Assembly (NCBI GenBank): GCA_937951895.1
Contig: CALFER010000009.1
Location: 57,207-121,206 of the forward strand
Source of the DNA: an uncultured bacterium
Lineage (GTDB): Bacteria > CSSED10-310 > CALFER01
Reading direction: 5' to 3'
Length of the DNA stretch: 64,000 nucleotides
Shown here: positions 25,444 to 33,235 of the stretch, in pieces
Numbering within the stretch: the stretch's first letter is position 1
How the letters are laid out: the number at the start of each line of letters is the position of its first letter
The notes under the pieces: generated by a model
Databases searched by the model: none
What the model was told of the DNA's origin: nothing
Seen by the model: only the letters and a program-made list of their open reading frames with translations
Position numbers and translations under genes: made by a program

Positions 25444-26396
25444 CCCTCCCGCTTCCTCTGATCGTTACTCAAGACCCACTCATGCTGAGACTTGTTGAAC
25501 AGGTCCGGCAGGTGTCACGCTATGGCTCTCCTCTGATGCTCATCGGTGAAAGCGGGGTCGGGAAGGATCTGATCGCACATTATTTTCACACATCGGGCAA
25601 CCGGCGGGATCAGCGGTTCATGAAAATTGATTGTTCCGGGATACCCATCGATTTGTTTGAGTCCGAGATGTTCGGGCATGAGCGGGGAGCTTTTACGGGA
25701 GCCATCAGGCAGAGAATCGGTCGCCTCGAACAGGCCGACGGAGGCACGGTGTATCTCGATCAAGTACCGGATCTGACGCTTTCAGCCCAGGCAAAACTGG
25801 CGCGTGTGATTCAGGATCGCTGCTTTGAACGGGTCGGTGGGACCGATCCGGTACAGCTCGATATTCATCTGGTTTCAAGTTCACGGGTCGATCCGAACAA
25901 GCTGATCCGGAGTGGTTTGTTCCGGGAAGAGTTGTATTATCGGTTGAATGTCGTCGGTATTGAAATACCCCCATTGCGAGCACGTCGAGACGATATCCCT
26001 TTGCTGATCCGGCATTTCGTCCATCAATTCTCGGAAACCCACCACAGAACTCCTCCGGTGATTCCCGATGCGATCATGCGCCGTTTCCAGGCCCATGATT
26101 GGCCGGGCAATGTTCGCGAACTGATCAACACGGTCGAACGCATTCTGATCACGCTCCCGGATGGCGATCAGCACAGTGCGATCACGCTCGAGATGGCACA
26201 GGGGATTCCGTCGGAAACAGTGCAGGAGATGATCGAGGCAGCTACTGAACGACGCCTCAGCCTGGAAAATCTCGAAGAGGCTTACATCCGGAAAATCCTG
26301 AATGAAACGAGAGGGAACAAATCCGCGGCATCCAGAATCCTGGGCATCAACAGGAAAACCCTGCTCGAGAAACGAAAGAAGTATGGGATCGACTGA
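25440..26396 (+). CDS. Sigma-54-dependent transcription activator without receiver domain
   Basis: NtrC-type AAA+ activator of 318 residues. The ATPase has Walker A GESGVGKD, the sigma-54 contact loop GAFTGA in HERGAFTGAIRQ, a Walker B-like GGTVYLDQVPDL, and the arginine-finger region FREELYYRLNVV. The C-terminal Fis-type helix-turn-helix is GNKSAASRILGINRKTLLEK. There is no N-terminal receiver, GAF or PAS domain, so its signal input is unclear. It starts with GTG overlapping the rsfS stop (GTGA). It could act at sigma-54 promoters such as the one proposed at 34645-34662; a link to the pilin-like gene downstream is also possible. Confidence 0.93.
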   Translation: MTLPLPLIVTQDPLMLRLVEQVRQVSRYGSPLMLIGESGVGKDLIAHYFHTSGNRRDQRFMKIDCSGIPIDLFESEMFGHERGAFTGAIRQRIGRLEQADGGTVYLDQVPDLTLSAQAKLARVIQDRCFERVGGTDPVQLDIHLVSSSRVDPNKLIRSGLFREELYYRLNVVGIEIPPLRARRDDIPLLIRHFVHQFSETHHRTPPVIPDAIMRRFQAHDWPGNVRELINTVERILITLPDGDQHSAITLEMAQGIPSETVQEMIEAATERRLSLENLEEAYIRKILNETRGNKSAASRILGINRKTLLEKRKKYGID

Positions 26397-26415
26397 TATC
26401 GAGAGATGGTCCGCC

Positions 26416-26445
26416 TTGACTTTTTGCTCCTATTCCATGTAATTT
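26416..26445 (+). promoter_or_regulatory. Possible promoter of the pilin-like gene
   Basis: TTGACT (26416-26421) and TAATTT (26440-26445) with an 18-base spacer. I looked for a sigma-54 GG-N10-GC pair here and found none. Confidence 0.4.
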
Positions 26446-26467
26446 GAAGGTGTTTGGGAGAAAATGC

Positions 26468-27034
26468 ATGCAGAAACTCCATTTATTCAATAAGAAAGGG
26501 TTCACCCTTCTTGAACTCATGATTTCGCTTGTTGTCATGATCACCGCATTCATGGGCATCCTTCCCTTCTTTTTCTACGCCCAGAAATCCATCAAGGAAG
26601 CGCTTCTGACCCAGTATGCCCTGACCTTCATCGAAGAGAAGATGGAACGCATCAAAACGCTCGATTATGACCTGATCGATTACCAGGATTTTTCCGATCT
26701 GGCTTCCGAAGGACTCGCATACATCTACATTCTACCTGAAGTGAACGGCGGGACGTGTGCGGATTATGGACCGTGCGGCTTCAATGTCGATGGAACGAAC
26801 ATGCTTCGCGATATCGTAAGTTCGCCGGGCAGCAGCTACTTTTTCGTGCGTCACATCGACATCGATGATTCGGAAGATTCGAACAGTTGGGAACCGGGAG
26901 AAAACATGCTCAATCTGAACCTGCCGCTGGACACGAAGCGGATCAGTATCCGAGTTTCCTGGTCAGTCCCCGGCGTCGACAAGCATCGTTTCGTCACCGC
27001 CTCCACCGAACGATCGCGGCTCAGCGTCGATTGA
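26468..27034 (+). CDS. Type IV pilin-like protein (PilV/minor pseudopilin type)
   Basis: 188 residues with a prepilin peptidase site: the basic leader MQKLHLFNKKG is followed by FTLLELMISLVVMITAFMGI, with cleavage expected after Gly and Glu at mature position 5. The rest is a soluble domain with two cysteines (TCADYGPC) that could form a disulfide. GGGAG lies seven bases before the ATG at 26468. It looks like a minor pilin or type II secretion pseudopilin. No other pilus genes are seen here. Confidence 0.85.
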   Translation: MQKLHLFNKKGFTLLELMISLVVMITAFMGILPFFFYAQKSIKEALLTQYALTFIEEKMERIKTLDYDLIDYQDFSDLASEGLAYIYILPEVNGGTCADYGPCGFNVDGTNMLRDIVSSPGSSYFFVRHIDIDDSEDSNSWEPGENMLNLNLPLDTKRISIRVSWSVPGVDKHRFVTASTERSRLSVD

Positions 27035-27053
27035 TCCCTTTACCCTCTTTCTC

Positions 27054-27491
27054 ATGACACATCGCATCCTCGGACTCGATCTCGGATCGAAACGAATCGG
27101 TATCGCTATCAGTGATCCCTTGAATTGGACGGCTCAACCTTTACCGATGCATCATTTTTCAACGGTTCAGGCACTGGCTTCACACATCCTGAACCTCATT
27201 GACCATTTCGAAATCCGCTCCATCGTTGCCGGACTTCCTCTCAACATGAACGGATCGGAAGGCCCGGCGGCCAGGAACGTCCGGTTGATTGCGGATGAAC
27301 TGAGTCGGATCGTGTCCATCGAGGTCAACTTCTGGGATGAGCGCTTGAGCACCCGATCGGCCGAAAGAACATTGATCGAGGCCAACATGCGGCGAAAAGA
27401 ACGGAAAAACCACGTGGACAGCCTCGCGGCAGTCATCATTCTTCAGGGATACCTCGATCGATTGAATCTGTCCGCTGAGATCCCTGGATGA
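27054..27491 (+). CDS. ruvX: Putative pre-16S rRNA nuclease YqgF (RuvX)
   Basis: 145-residue RNase H-fold protein. Motifs are ILGLDLGSKRIGIAISDPL with the first catalytic Asp, IVAGLPLNMNGSEGP, DERLSTRSAE and VDSLAAVIILQ. Family members process the 5' end of 16S rRNA or act as a Holliday junction resolvase. No ribosome binding site is obvious. The stop overlaps the mltG start (ATGA). Confidence 0.95.
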   Translation: MTHRILGLDLGSKRIGIAISDPLNWTAQPLPMHHFSTVQALASHILNLIDHFEIRSIVAGLPLNMNGSEGPAARNVRLIADELSRIVSIEVNFWDERLSTRSAERTLIEANMRRKERKNHVDSLAAVIILQGYLDRLNLSAEIPG

Positions 27492-28501
27492 AGAGACGCA
27501 CCTTCCGGTTCATCTATCTGTTTCTCGCCATCGTCCTGCTGAGCGCCGTCTATATGCTGCACGCGATGATTTTGTCTTTCGATCATCCGCTCGATCCGAA
27601 TGGCCAGGATCAGTTCTTTGAAGTGCTTCCGGGACATTCATACCGGTTCGTCGCCGCCCAACTCGAAAAAAAAGACCTGATCGCGAGTTCGAACGTTTTT
27701 CTCTGCATGGGATGGCAGCAACATACATTCAATCAGATCAAAGCCGGCGAGTATATGCTGTCCTCGAGAATGTCTCCGCGGAGAATTCACGAGATTCTCA
27801 CTGCAGGATCGGTCTATCGCTTGATGCTGACCATTCCGGAAGGTCTGACCATCGATGAAATGGCGGATTTATGGGAAAGCAGAGGGTTTGGGGACCGTCA
27901 GAAGTTGATCGATGCGATCCGCCGATTCTCTGTCGCCGATTTCCAGACTCCGATTACCGGATGGGAAGGGTATCTTTTCCCGGATACGTATTCGCTGCTT
28001 CGGCGGACACGCCCGGAGGAATTGACGGCGATGATGTTTGCCCGATTCAGGACCGCCTTGAAACCTGAATGGCTTGCGGCTGCGGAACGGAACGGGTTGT
28101 CCTTGCACGAAGTCGTGACATTGGCGTCTCTGATCGAGAAAGAGACACGAATCGACTCGGAGCGACCCATCGTTGCCTCAGTTTTCATGAATCGTCTGAA
28201 GCGCGGAATGCTCTTGCAGTGCGACCCGACGGTCATCTACGCCCGGCGTGGCACATTTGATGGAAACATCCGCCGGAGTGATCTCGATGCAGTGGATCCT
28301 TACAACACCTACACCACGCCCGGATTGCCGCCGGGGCCGATTGCCAATCCGGGAGAGAAGGCACTGTATGCTGCCTGTTTTCCGGCAGAAACGGCCTATT
28401 ACTACTTCGTGGCGGATGGAACCGGAGGGCATGTATTCAACAAATCTCTTGAGGAACATCATGACGCTGTGAAAGAATACAGGAAGAGTCTTCGAGACTG
28501 A
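27488..28501 (+). CDS. mltG: Endolytic peptidoglycan transglycosylase MltG
   Basis: YceG/MltG family lytic transglycosylase of 337 residues that cuts nascent glycan strands in the periplasm. One N-terminal transmembrane helix (about 8-28) is followed by a LysM-like region with VLPGHSYRFVAAQLEKK. The catalytic core has LASLIEKETRI, VASVFMNRLKRGMLLQCDP and the C-terminal NTYTTPGLPPGPIANPG. All family landmarks are present. ruvX and mltG neighbour each other in many genomes. Confidence 0.95.
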   Translation: MKRRTFRFIYLFLAIVLLSAVYMLHAMILSFDHPLDPNGQDQFFEVLPGHSYRFVAAQLEKKDLIASSNVFLCMGWQQHTFNQIKAGEYMLSSRMSPRRIHEILTAGSVYRLMLTIPEGLTIDEMADLWESRGFGDRQKLIDAIRRFSVADFQTPITGWEGYLFPDTYSLLRRTRPEELTAMMFARFRTALKPEWLAAAERNGLSLHEVVTLASLIEKETRIDSERPIVASVFMNRLKRGMLLQCDPTVIYARRGTFDGNIRRSDLDAVDPYNTYTTPGLPPGPIANPGEKALYAACFPAETAYYYFVADGTGGHVFNKSLEEHHDAVKEYRKSLRD

Positions 28502-28553
28502 CAACACATCTGATTGATTTGATTTAATTATCCAGAATGAGGAAGCGAACGAG

Positions 28554-29246
28554 ATGAATGGGATTGTAGAAACGACGATCGGATCGGGCACTGTTCTAGG
28601 GAATGATATTGTCAACCTGATTTACCACGCGGGAATCGCGGCGAAGATTGTTTTGTTCATTCTAGTCGTTTTTTCTCTTGTTTCCTGGGGCATCATGCTC
28701 GACAAGTGGCTGATGTTCCGCAGAAATGCAGCCGGAGCGGAGCGTTTTCTTGGAGTATTCAAGAAAGCCGCCAATCTCGACGACGTGGTCCAGGCGATCA
28801 AATCGCTCAAACCGGACCCCCTGTCGCGGATATTTATCGCCGGCTTCAAGGTTCTCAGAAAAAAAGGCGGCGGCAGTACGGTCGATCAGCATTCAAACGC
28901 CTACCGATTGATGGAAATGGCCATTGACGATGCGATCGGGATCGAGATCCAGAGACTCGAGCAGAGACTCCCGTTTCTGGGAACATGCGGATCGGTTACC
29001 CCTTTCATCGGATTGTTCGGGACAGTATGGGGCATCATGGATGCCTTCCGCAGTATTGGCGCAGCGGGGTCGGCGAGTATTGCGGCGGTGGCCCCCGGTA
29101 TTGCGGAAGCATTGATTGCCACAGCCGTCGGTCTGCTGGCCGCCATTCCTGCGGTTATCGGATACAATGTGTTTCTGAGCAAGATCCGGATATCGATCAA
29201 TATCTTCGAGCGATTCAGAACCACCTTCCTGGCGAGTATCGACTGA
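28554..29246 (+). CDS. tolQ: TolQ/ExbB-type proton channel protein
   Basis: 230-residue inner-membrane protein of the MotA/TolQ/ExbB family, with three transmembrane helices. The family core includes LGTCGSVTPFIGLFGTVWGI and GIAEALIATAVGLLAAIPAV. With TolR it converts proton motive force into movement of the TolA-like protein. First gene of tolQ-tolR-tonB/tolA-tolB-pal-cpoB, so TolQ is preferred over ExbB. Confidence 0.93.
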   Translation: MNGIVETTIGSGTVLGNDIVNLIYHAGIAAKIVLFILVVFSLVSWGIMLDKWLMFRRNAAGAERFLGVFKKAANLDDVVQAIKSLKPDPLSRIFIAGFKVLRKKGGGSTVDQHSNAYRLMEMAIDDAIGIEIQRLEQRLPFLGTCGSVTPFIGLFGTVWGIMDAFRSIGAAGSASIAAVAPGIAEALIATAVGLLAAIPAVIGYNVFLSKIRISINIFERFRTTFLASID

Positions 29247-29247
29247 T

Positions 29248-29721
29248 ATGCAGGGCGGTGGTTCTTCTCAAATGCCGTCATCGGGGTCGGGTCGTCGCCG
29301 GAGTCATTCAATCGGGTCCGGGCTGAACGACATCAATGTGACTCCTCTCGTCGATGTCATGCTCGTCATGCTGATCATCTTCATGGTCACTGCACCGATG
29401 ATGAAACAGGGAATCGATGTCACCCTGCCGAAAGCCTCGGAGCGTCTCTTCCCGGAGGGCACGGAAGGTCGCTACATTCTTTCGATCGCCGTCAACAAAG
29501 ACGTCTACCTGGACAACCGTAAGATCCCTCTTGAGCATCTTGAGCACAAACTGAGATCCATGAATGCATCGAATCAGATCGAAGCGCTGTTTCTCGAGGC
29601 CGACCAATCCTTGCCATACGGGTACGTCGTTCAGGTCATCGATATCATCAAGAAATCCGGAGTCAGAACGATGGGGATGGTGACCAAACCCCTGGACATC
29701 AAGGAAGTGAAGGAAAAGTAG
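29248..29721 (+). CDS. tolR: TolR/ExbD-type protein
   Basis: 157 residues. One N-terminal transmembrane helix contains the conserved aspartate: INVTPLVDVMLVMLIIFMVT. A periplasmic domain with FLEADQSLPYGYVVQVIDIIK follows. It begins one base after tolQ. A Gly/Ser-rich N-terminal extension of about 20 residues is unusual but not unknown. Partner of TolQ in the energised Tol complex. Confidence 0.93.
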   Translation: MQGGGSSQMPSSGSGRRRSHSIGSGLNDINVTPLVDVMLVMLIIFMVTAPMMKQGIDVTLPKASERLFPEGTEGRYILSIAVNKDVYLDNRKIPLEHLEHKLRSMNASNQIEALFLEADQSLPYGYVVQVIDIIKKSGVRTMGMVTKPLDIKEVKEK

Positions 29722-29723
29722 CA

Positions 29724-30470
29724 TTGGAAGTCCTGAGCAACGGCTTCGAGATAAAAAAAGCGTCCCGGATGACGCCTCTTGTTGTATCCGTCGCGTTTCA
29801 TGTGCTGTTCGCGGCACTTGTGCTTTTCCTGCCCGCATTCGGGAAGTCGAAGAAAATCTTTCTACCGGTAATGGATATCTCCATGGTCGATCTTCCGGCT
29901 GGAAACAAGACGGCCGGAGTCATGACGGAATCCGCCAAACCGGCTCGTCCACCGGAAAAACAGACGCAGCCGGAACCTGAAACTCAGGCAGTCAGCAAAC
30001 CCGCCGTCAACAAAGGCGAGTTGGTGGATATGACGAAAGAGGAAGGCGACAGGCTCAAGAAGAGGGGCGACAACTGGACCCCGAAACCTGTCGCATCATC
30101 GCAAGAAGGCGGGAACTACTTCCCGATGCAGACAAAAGGGGCCGGAAAAGCTTCCGGATCGATGTCTGTCGATGCGGTATACTTCCCATTCATGAGTTAT
30201 CTGAATATGCTGAAGAACCGCATCGGCGAGTTATGGATGCCGATGGTTGAGGCCCCGCTTACTGGAACGCCCCGTCGCGTGGTCATCGGGTTCAGGATCG
30301 ATCGAAGCGGGAATGTCGTGTCCTCGGAAATCGAAGAACCGTCAGGAGACGCGGCCCTGGATCGGTCCGCTCTGCGGGCGATTCAGGCAGTGACACGGTT
30401 CCCGGAGTTGCCCAAGGACTACCCCGATTCGACCCTTGGGGTACATTTCGGTTTTGTCTATGAGCAATAA
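29724..30470 (+). CDS. TonB/TolA-like energy transducer
   Basis: 248-residue protein in the place of tolA. One transmembrane helix (VVSVAFHVLFAALVLFLPAF) precedes a Pro/Glu-rich linker with AKPARPPEKQTQPEPE. The C-terminal domain is TonB-like (GFRIDRSGNVVSSEIEEPSG and LDRSALRAIQAVTRFPELP). A TonB-type C-terminus on a TolA-position protein is common outside Proteobacteria. The start is TTG at 29724, two bases after tolR. It probably spans the periplasm to contact TolB or Pal. Confidence 0.88.
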   Translation: MEVLSNGFEIKKASRMTPLVVSVAFHVLFAALVLFLPAFGKSKKIFLPVMDISMVDLPAGNKTAGVMTESAKPARPPEKQTQPEPETQAVSKPAVNKGELVDMTKEEGDRLKKRGDNWTPKPVASSQEGGNYFPMQTKGAGKASGSMSVDAVYFPFMSYLNMLKNRIGELWMPMVEAPLTGTPRRVVIGFRIDRSGNVVSSEIEEPSGDAALDRSALRAIQAVTRFPELPKDYPDSTLGVHFGFVYEQ

Positions 30471-30482
30471 AAGGAGCAGATG

Positions 30483-31790
30483 ATGACGATTTCAGGTTTC
30501 CCATCGAGAACGCCGATTGCCGCGTGCGCGCTCATCGCAATGGTTCTGTTGATGCAGCCCTCCGTCCAGGCATTGGATGTTGTGCTTGACATTACTTCCG
30601 GCGAAGCGAAACCGATCGATATCGCACTGCCCTTCTTCACATGCGCTCAACCGGGAAATGAATCCATCATCGAAGAGATTCACCGCATCTTCGTTCAGGA
30701 TCTCGAGTACTCCAATCGCTTCACGGTCGTCGATATTTCAAGATTTTTCCCGACTGGTACCACGGAGATGACCAATCCGAACTTCAAGGAATGGTACCTG
30801 GCGGGAATCGCCGCATTGATCACGGGCCACATCAATATGGGTGGTGACGAGATCGAGGTCAACATGCGTTTGTTTGATGTGCCGATGGGGAATCAGATCA
30901 TCGGGGTCAGGTACAAGACTCCCTATGCGAAACTGCGAACCGTCATCCACAAATTTGCGGATGAAGTTCAGTTTCGTCTGACGGGAGAGCGAGGAATCAG
31001 TTTCAGCCAGATATCATTTGTTTCGAACAAATCCGGGCATCAGGAGATTTATGTTGTGGATCCCGACGGGGGATTGCTTCAGGAAATCACTGCGAACGGG
31101 ACGACTAACCTCTCACCCGCATGGGCGCCGGGAGGCGGCAAGATATACTACACAAGCTATGCGGGTGGTCGACCCGATCTCTACGTGTATGATCTCGAAT
31201 CATCGAAATCATCACCACTTGTCAAGGGCGGAATGAATATCACTCCGGCGATCTCCGCCGATGGGCAGTTCCTGACATGGTCGATGAGTTTTGATGGAGA
31301 TCCCGAAATCGTGGTCGCTCCTGTCTCAGGGAAAAGTCCGAAACGGCTCACATCGACACCGGGAGTCGATTGTAATCCCAGCTTTTCACCCGGCGGGAAT
31401 GAACTGGTGTTCACGTCGGATCGGAGCGGAGATCCGCAGTTGTACATCATGGACATCGAAGGTGGTAATCTCCGACGTCTGACGGTGACCGGAGATTACA
31501 ACACTGCCGCTGACTGGTCACCGAGAGGCGATTGGATCGTCTATCACAGTCGGCGTGAGGGAGTCTTCAATCTGTGGCTCGTTCACCCCGATGGCTCTGA
31601 TGATCATCAGGTAACCGCAGACGCAGGGCACAATGAAGATCCGTGCTTTGCGCGTGACGGCCGCCACTTCACCTTCATTTCTTCCAGAAACGGGGGTAAG
31701 GGTCTTTATATCTCAGATCTCTCGGGGCAGAAAGTCCGACCGGTGCTGATCATGCATGGAATCTGCGCCAATCCGTCGTGGTCGCGATAA
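30483..31790 (+). CDS. tolB: Tol-Pal system protein TolB
   Basis: Periplasmic protein of 435 residues with a signal peptide (hydrophobic stretch ending in VQALD). An N-terminal domain (IALPFFTCAQP, NRFTVVDISRFFP) is followed by a six-bladed WD40-like propeller. Its blades show repeated motifs such as ISFVSNKSGHQEIYVVDPDG, LVFTSDRSGDPQLYIMDIEG and ADWSPRGDWIVYHS. The ATG at 30483, six bases after AAGGAG, is preferred to the one at 30480. It links the inner-membrane Tol complex to Pal. Confidence 0.96.
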   Translation: MTISGFPSRTPIAACALIAMVLLMQPSVQALDVVLDITSGEAKPIDIALPFFTCAQPGNESIIEEIHRIFVQDLEYSNRFTVVDISRFFPTGTTEMTNPNFKEWYLAGIAALITGHINMGGDEIEVNMRLFDVPMGNQIIGVRYKTPYAKLRTVIHKFADEVQFRLTGERGISFSQISFVSNKSGHQEIYVVDPDGGLLQEITANGTTNLSPAWAPGGGKIYYTSYAGGRPDLYVYDLESSKSSPLVKGGMNITPAISADGQFLTWSMSFDGDPEIVVAPVSGKSPKRLTSTPGVDCNPSFSPGGNELVFTSDRSGDPQLYIMDIEGGNLRRLTVTGDYNTAADWSPRGDWIVYHSRREGVFNLWLVHPDGSDDHQVTADAGHNEDPCFARDGRHFTFISSRNGGKGLYISDLSGQKVRPVLIMHGICANPSWSR

Positions 31791-31792
31791 TC

Positions 31793-31820
31793 CTCTTGAA
31801 ATCTCTTGAAATCTCGAAAT
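31793..31820 (+). repeat. Tandem 10-bp repeat overlapping the pal promoter
   Basis: CTCTTGAAAT occurs twice head to tail (31793-31802 and 31803-31812), followed by a shortened CTCGAAAT (31813-31820). Each full copy supplies a TTGAAA that can serve as a -35 element. Confidence 0.8.
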
Positions 31821-31833
31821 CTAACTGTATGAT
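31806..31833 (+). promoter_or_regulatory. Promoter of pal
   Basis: TTGAAA (31806-31811), a 16-base spacer and TATGAT (31828-31833). It lies in the 126-base gap between tolB and pal. It allows Pal to be made in excess of the upstream Tol proteins. Confidence 0.65.
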
Positions 31834-31916
31834 ATCACGTTCAAGATGAGCCGGCAGTGTGCCGGACAATTCGAATTTGGAAGATGAACTGATAGGCTCT
31901 TTACCTGGAGGAAATG

Positions 31917-32450
31917 ATGAAGACCAAATTTTTCAATTTCGTGATGGTGGGTTTCATTGGCGCCTCGTTGCTGATTTCCGGCTGTTCCAACAAGAAGGCC
32001 CCGAAAGCCGACGAAGGCAAAACCGGTCCCAAGACTGAAGCGAAGACACAGGACGACACAGGCAAATCTGGCATGGATGATCCGAAGAAAATCAAGTTGC
32101 TCGAAGCACAGGCTGCTCTGTCTGATGTTGATGTCTACTTCGATTTCGACCAGTCGACACTCTCATCGGATGCCAAAGCCAACCTCGATAAGAAATCCGA
32201 TTATCTGAAAAACAACAAAGATCTGCGAATCACCGTTGAAGGGCATTGCGATGAACGCGGCTCGAACGAATACAACCTCGGACTCGGGGAACGCCGCGCC
32301 TCATCGATCAAGAAGTATCTCGTGTCCAAAGGTATTTCAGAGAGCGTGATCGAAACCATCACGTTCGGCGAAGAAAAACAGGTTTGCATGGAACACAACG
32401 AATCATGCTGGAGCAAGAATCGCCGCGGTCACATCGCGATCAATCAATAA
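31917..32450 (+). CDS. pal: Peptidoglycan-associated lipoprotein Pal
   Basis: 177-residue outer-membrane lipoprotein. The signal peptide ends in the lipobox LISGC. A charged linker follows, then an OmpA-like peptidoglycan-binding domain with VYFDFDQSTLSSDAKANLDK, VEGHCDERGSNEYNLGLGERRA and GEEKQVC. The ATG at 31917, five bases after GGAGG, is preferred to the adjacent one at 31914. It binds peptidoglycan and TolB. Confidence 0.97.
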   Translation: MKTKFFNFVMVGFIGASLLISGCSNKKAPKADEGKTGPKTEAKTQDDTGKSGMDDPKKIKLLEAQAALSDVDVYFDFDQSTLSSDAKANLDKKSDYLKNNKDLRITVEGHCDERGSNEYNLGLGERRASSIKKYLVSKGISESVIETITFGEEKQVCMEHNESCWSKNRRGHIAINQ

Positions 32451-32479
32451 CGCGTTTTGCTCGGTCTGATTTTCACATC

Positions 32480-33220
32480 ATGAACCGATACACTGCCGTC
32501 CTGTTTGCCTGGACGGCAGTGTTTTTTTATGGATGCGCAGGCGGTCAGTTTACCCGGATCGAACAGGAAACAATGCGCACCCAGGAAATGCTCAAAACCT
32601 ATCGCTCCGAATCCCGCGCCGAGTACGAACAGCTTGAGAAGGAACTGGCCGCACTGCAGACCAAGGTGGACAGCTTCGCTTCGGATTGCGGTGAGGCTGC
32701 CAGGATTTCACAGGAAACCAAATCGCAGCTGCGCGATCTCCAAACCTCACTGACAGATATCGAAAACCAGCTTCATTCTTTCTCGGGAACCGCTCCGGCA
32801 GTCTTTCCGGATGGCCCGGGTATCCCGGACTCGCGATTTGGCGATCGCACACCCGAGCAGTTTTATCAGACTGCATACAATGATTATCTGATGCGAGAGT
32901 ATGATCTGGCCATCCTGGAATTCTCAGAATTCAAGCATGCATTCCCCGAGTCAGATCTTGTGGACAATGCACTTTACTGGATCGGAGAGTCGCATTTTGC
33001 TTTGAAGCAGTATGAGGAAGCCCGTAAGAACTTTGAGTCTGTCGTTTCCGGATACGCTTCCAGCGACAAATTTACTGCCGCCCTGTTAAAACTCGGATTA
33101 TCCCACGCCGAGTTGGGGGACAACACGAATGCCAGACGTGTTTTCCGGGATCTGATCAATCGATTCCCGTTTTCTGAAGAAGCCAAGAACGCAGAAGATC
33201 AGATCAAGCGAATCCGCTAG
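32480..33220 (+). CDS. cpoB: Tol-Pal system protein CpoB/YbgF
   Basis: 246-residue exported protein. The signal sequence MNRYTAVLFAWTAVFFYGC has a lipobox-like FYGC. A coiled-coil segment follows (about 30-95, for example AEYEQLEKELAALQTKVDSF), then C-terminal TPR repeats: FYQTAYNDYLMREYDLAILE, NALYWIGESHFALKQYEEA and LLKLGLSHAELGDNTNA. It coordinates Tol with peptidoglycan synthesis in E. coli. Oddities: no ribosome binding site precedes the ATG, and codons 4-17 form a perfect intrinsic terminator (32490-32528). Confidence 0.88.
   Translation: MNRYTAVLFAWTAVFFYGCAGGQFTRIEQETMRTQEMLKTYRSESRAEYEQLEKELAALQTKVDSFASDCGEAARISQETKSQLRDLQTSLTDIENQLHSFSGTAPAVFPDGPGIPDSRFGDRTPEQFYQTAYNDYLMREYDLAILEFSEFKHAFPESDLVDNALYWIGESHFALKQYEEARKNFESVVSGYASSDKFTAALLKLGLSHAELGDNTNARRVFRDLINRFPFSEEAKNAEDQIKRIR
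32490..32528 (+). terminator. Intrinsic terminator inside the cpoB signal-peptide codons
   Basis: ACACTGCCGTCC (32490-32501), a 9-base loop and GGACGGCAGTGT (32511-32522) form a perfect 12-bp stem followed by seven T's. It lies 40 bases after the pal stop, so it reads as the pal terminator, yet it is also coding sequence of cpoB. Confidence 0.85.
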
Positions 33221-33235
33221 TTTGGTGTAATCCGA

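Noticed and set aside
26397..26467. Search for a sigma-54 promoter before the pilin-like gene
   Set aside because: No GG-N10-GC pair with acceptable flanks was found, although the gene follows a sigma-54 activator.
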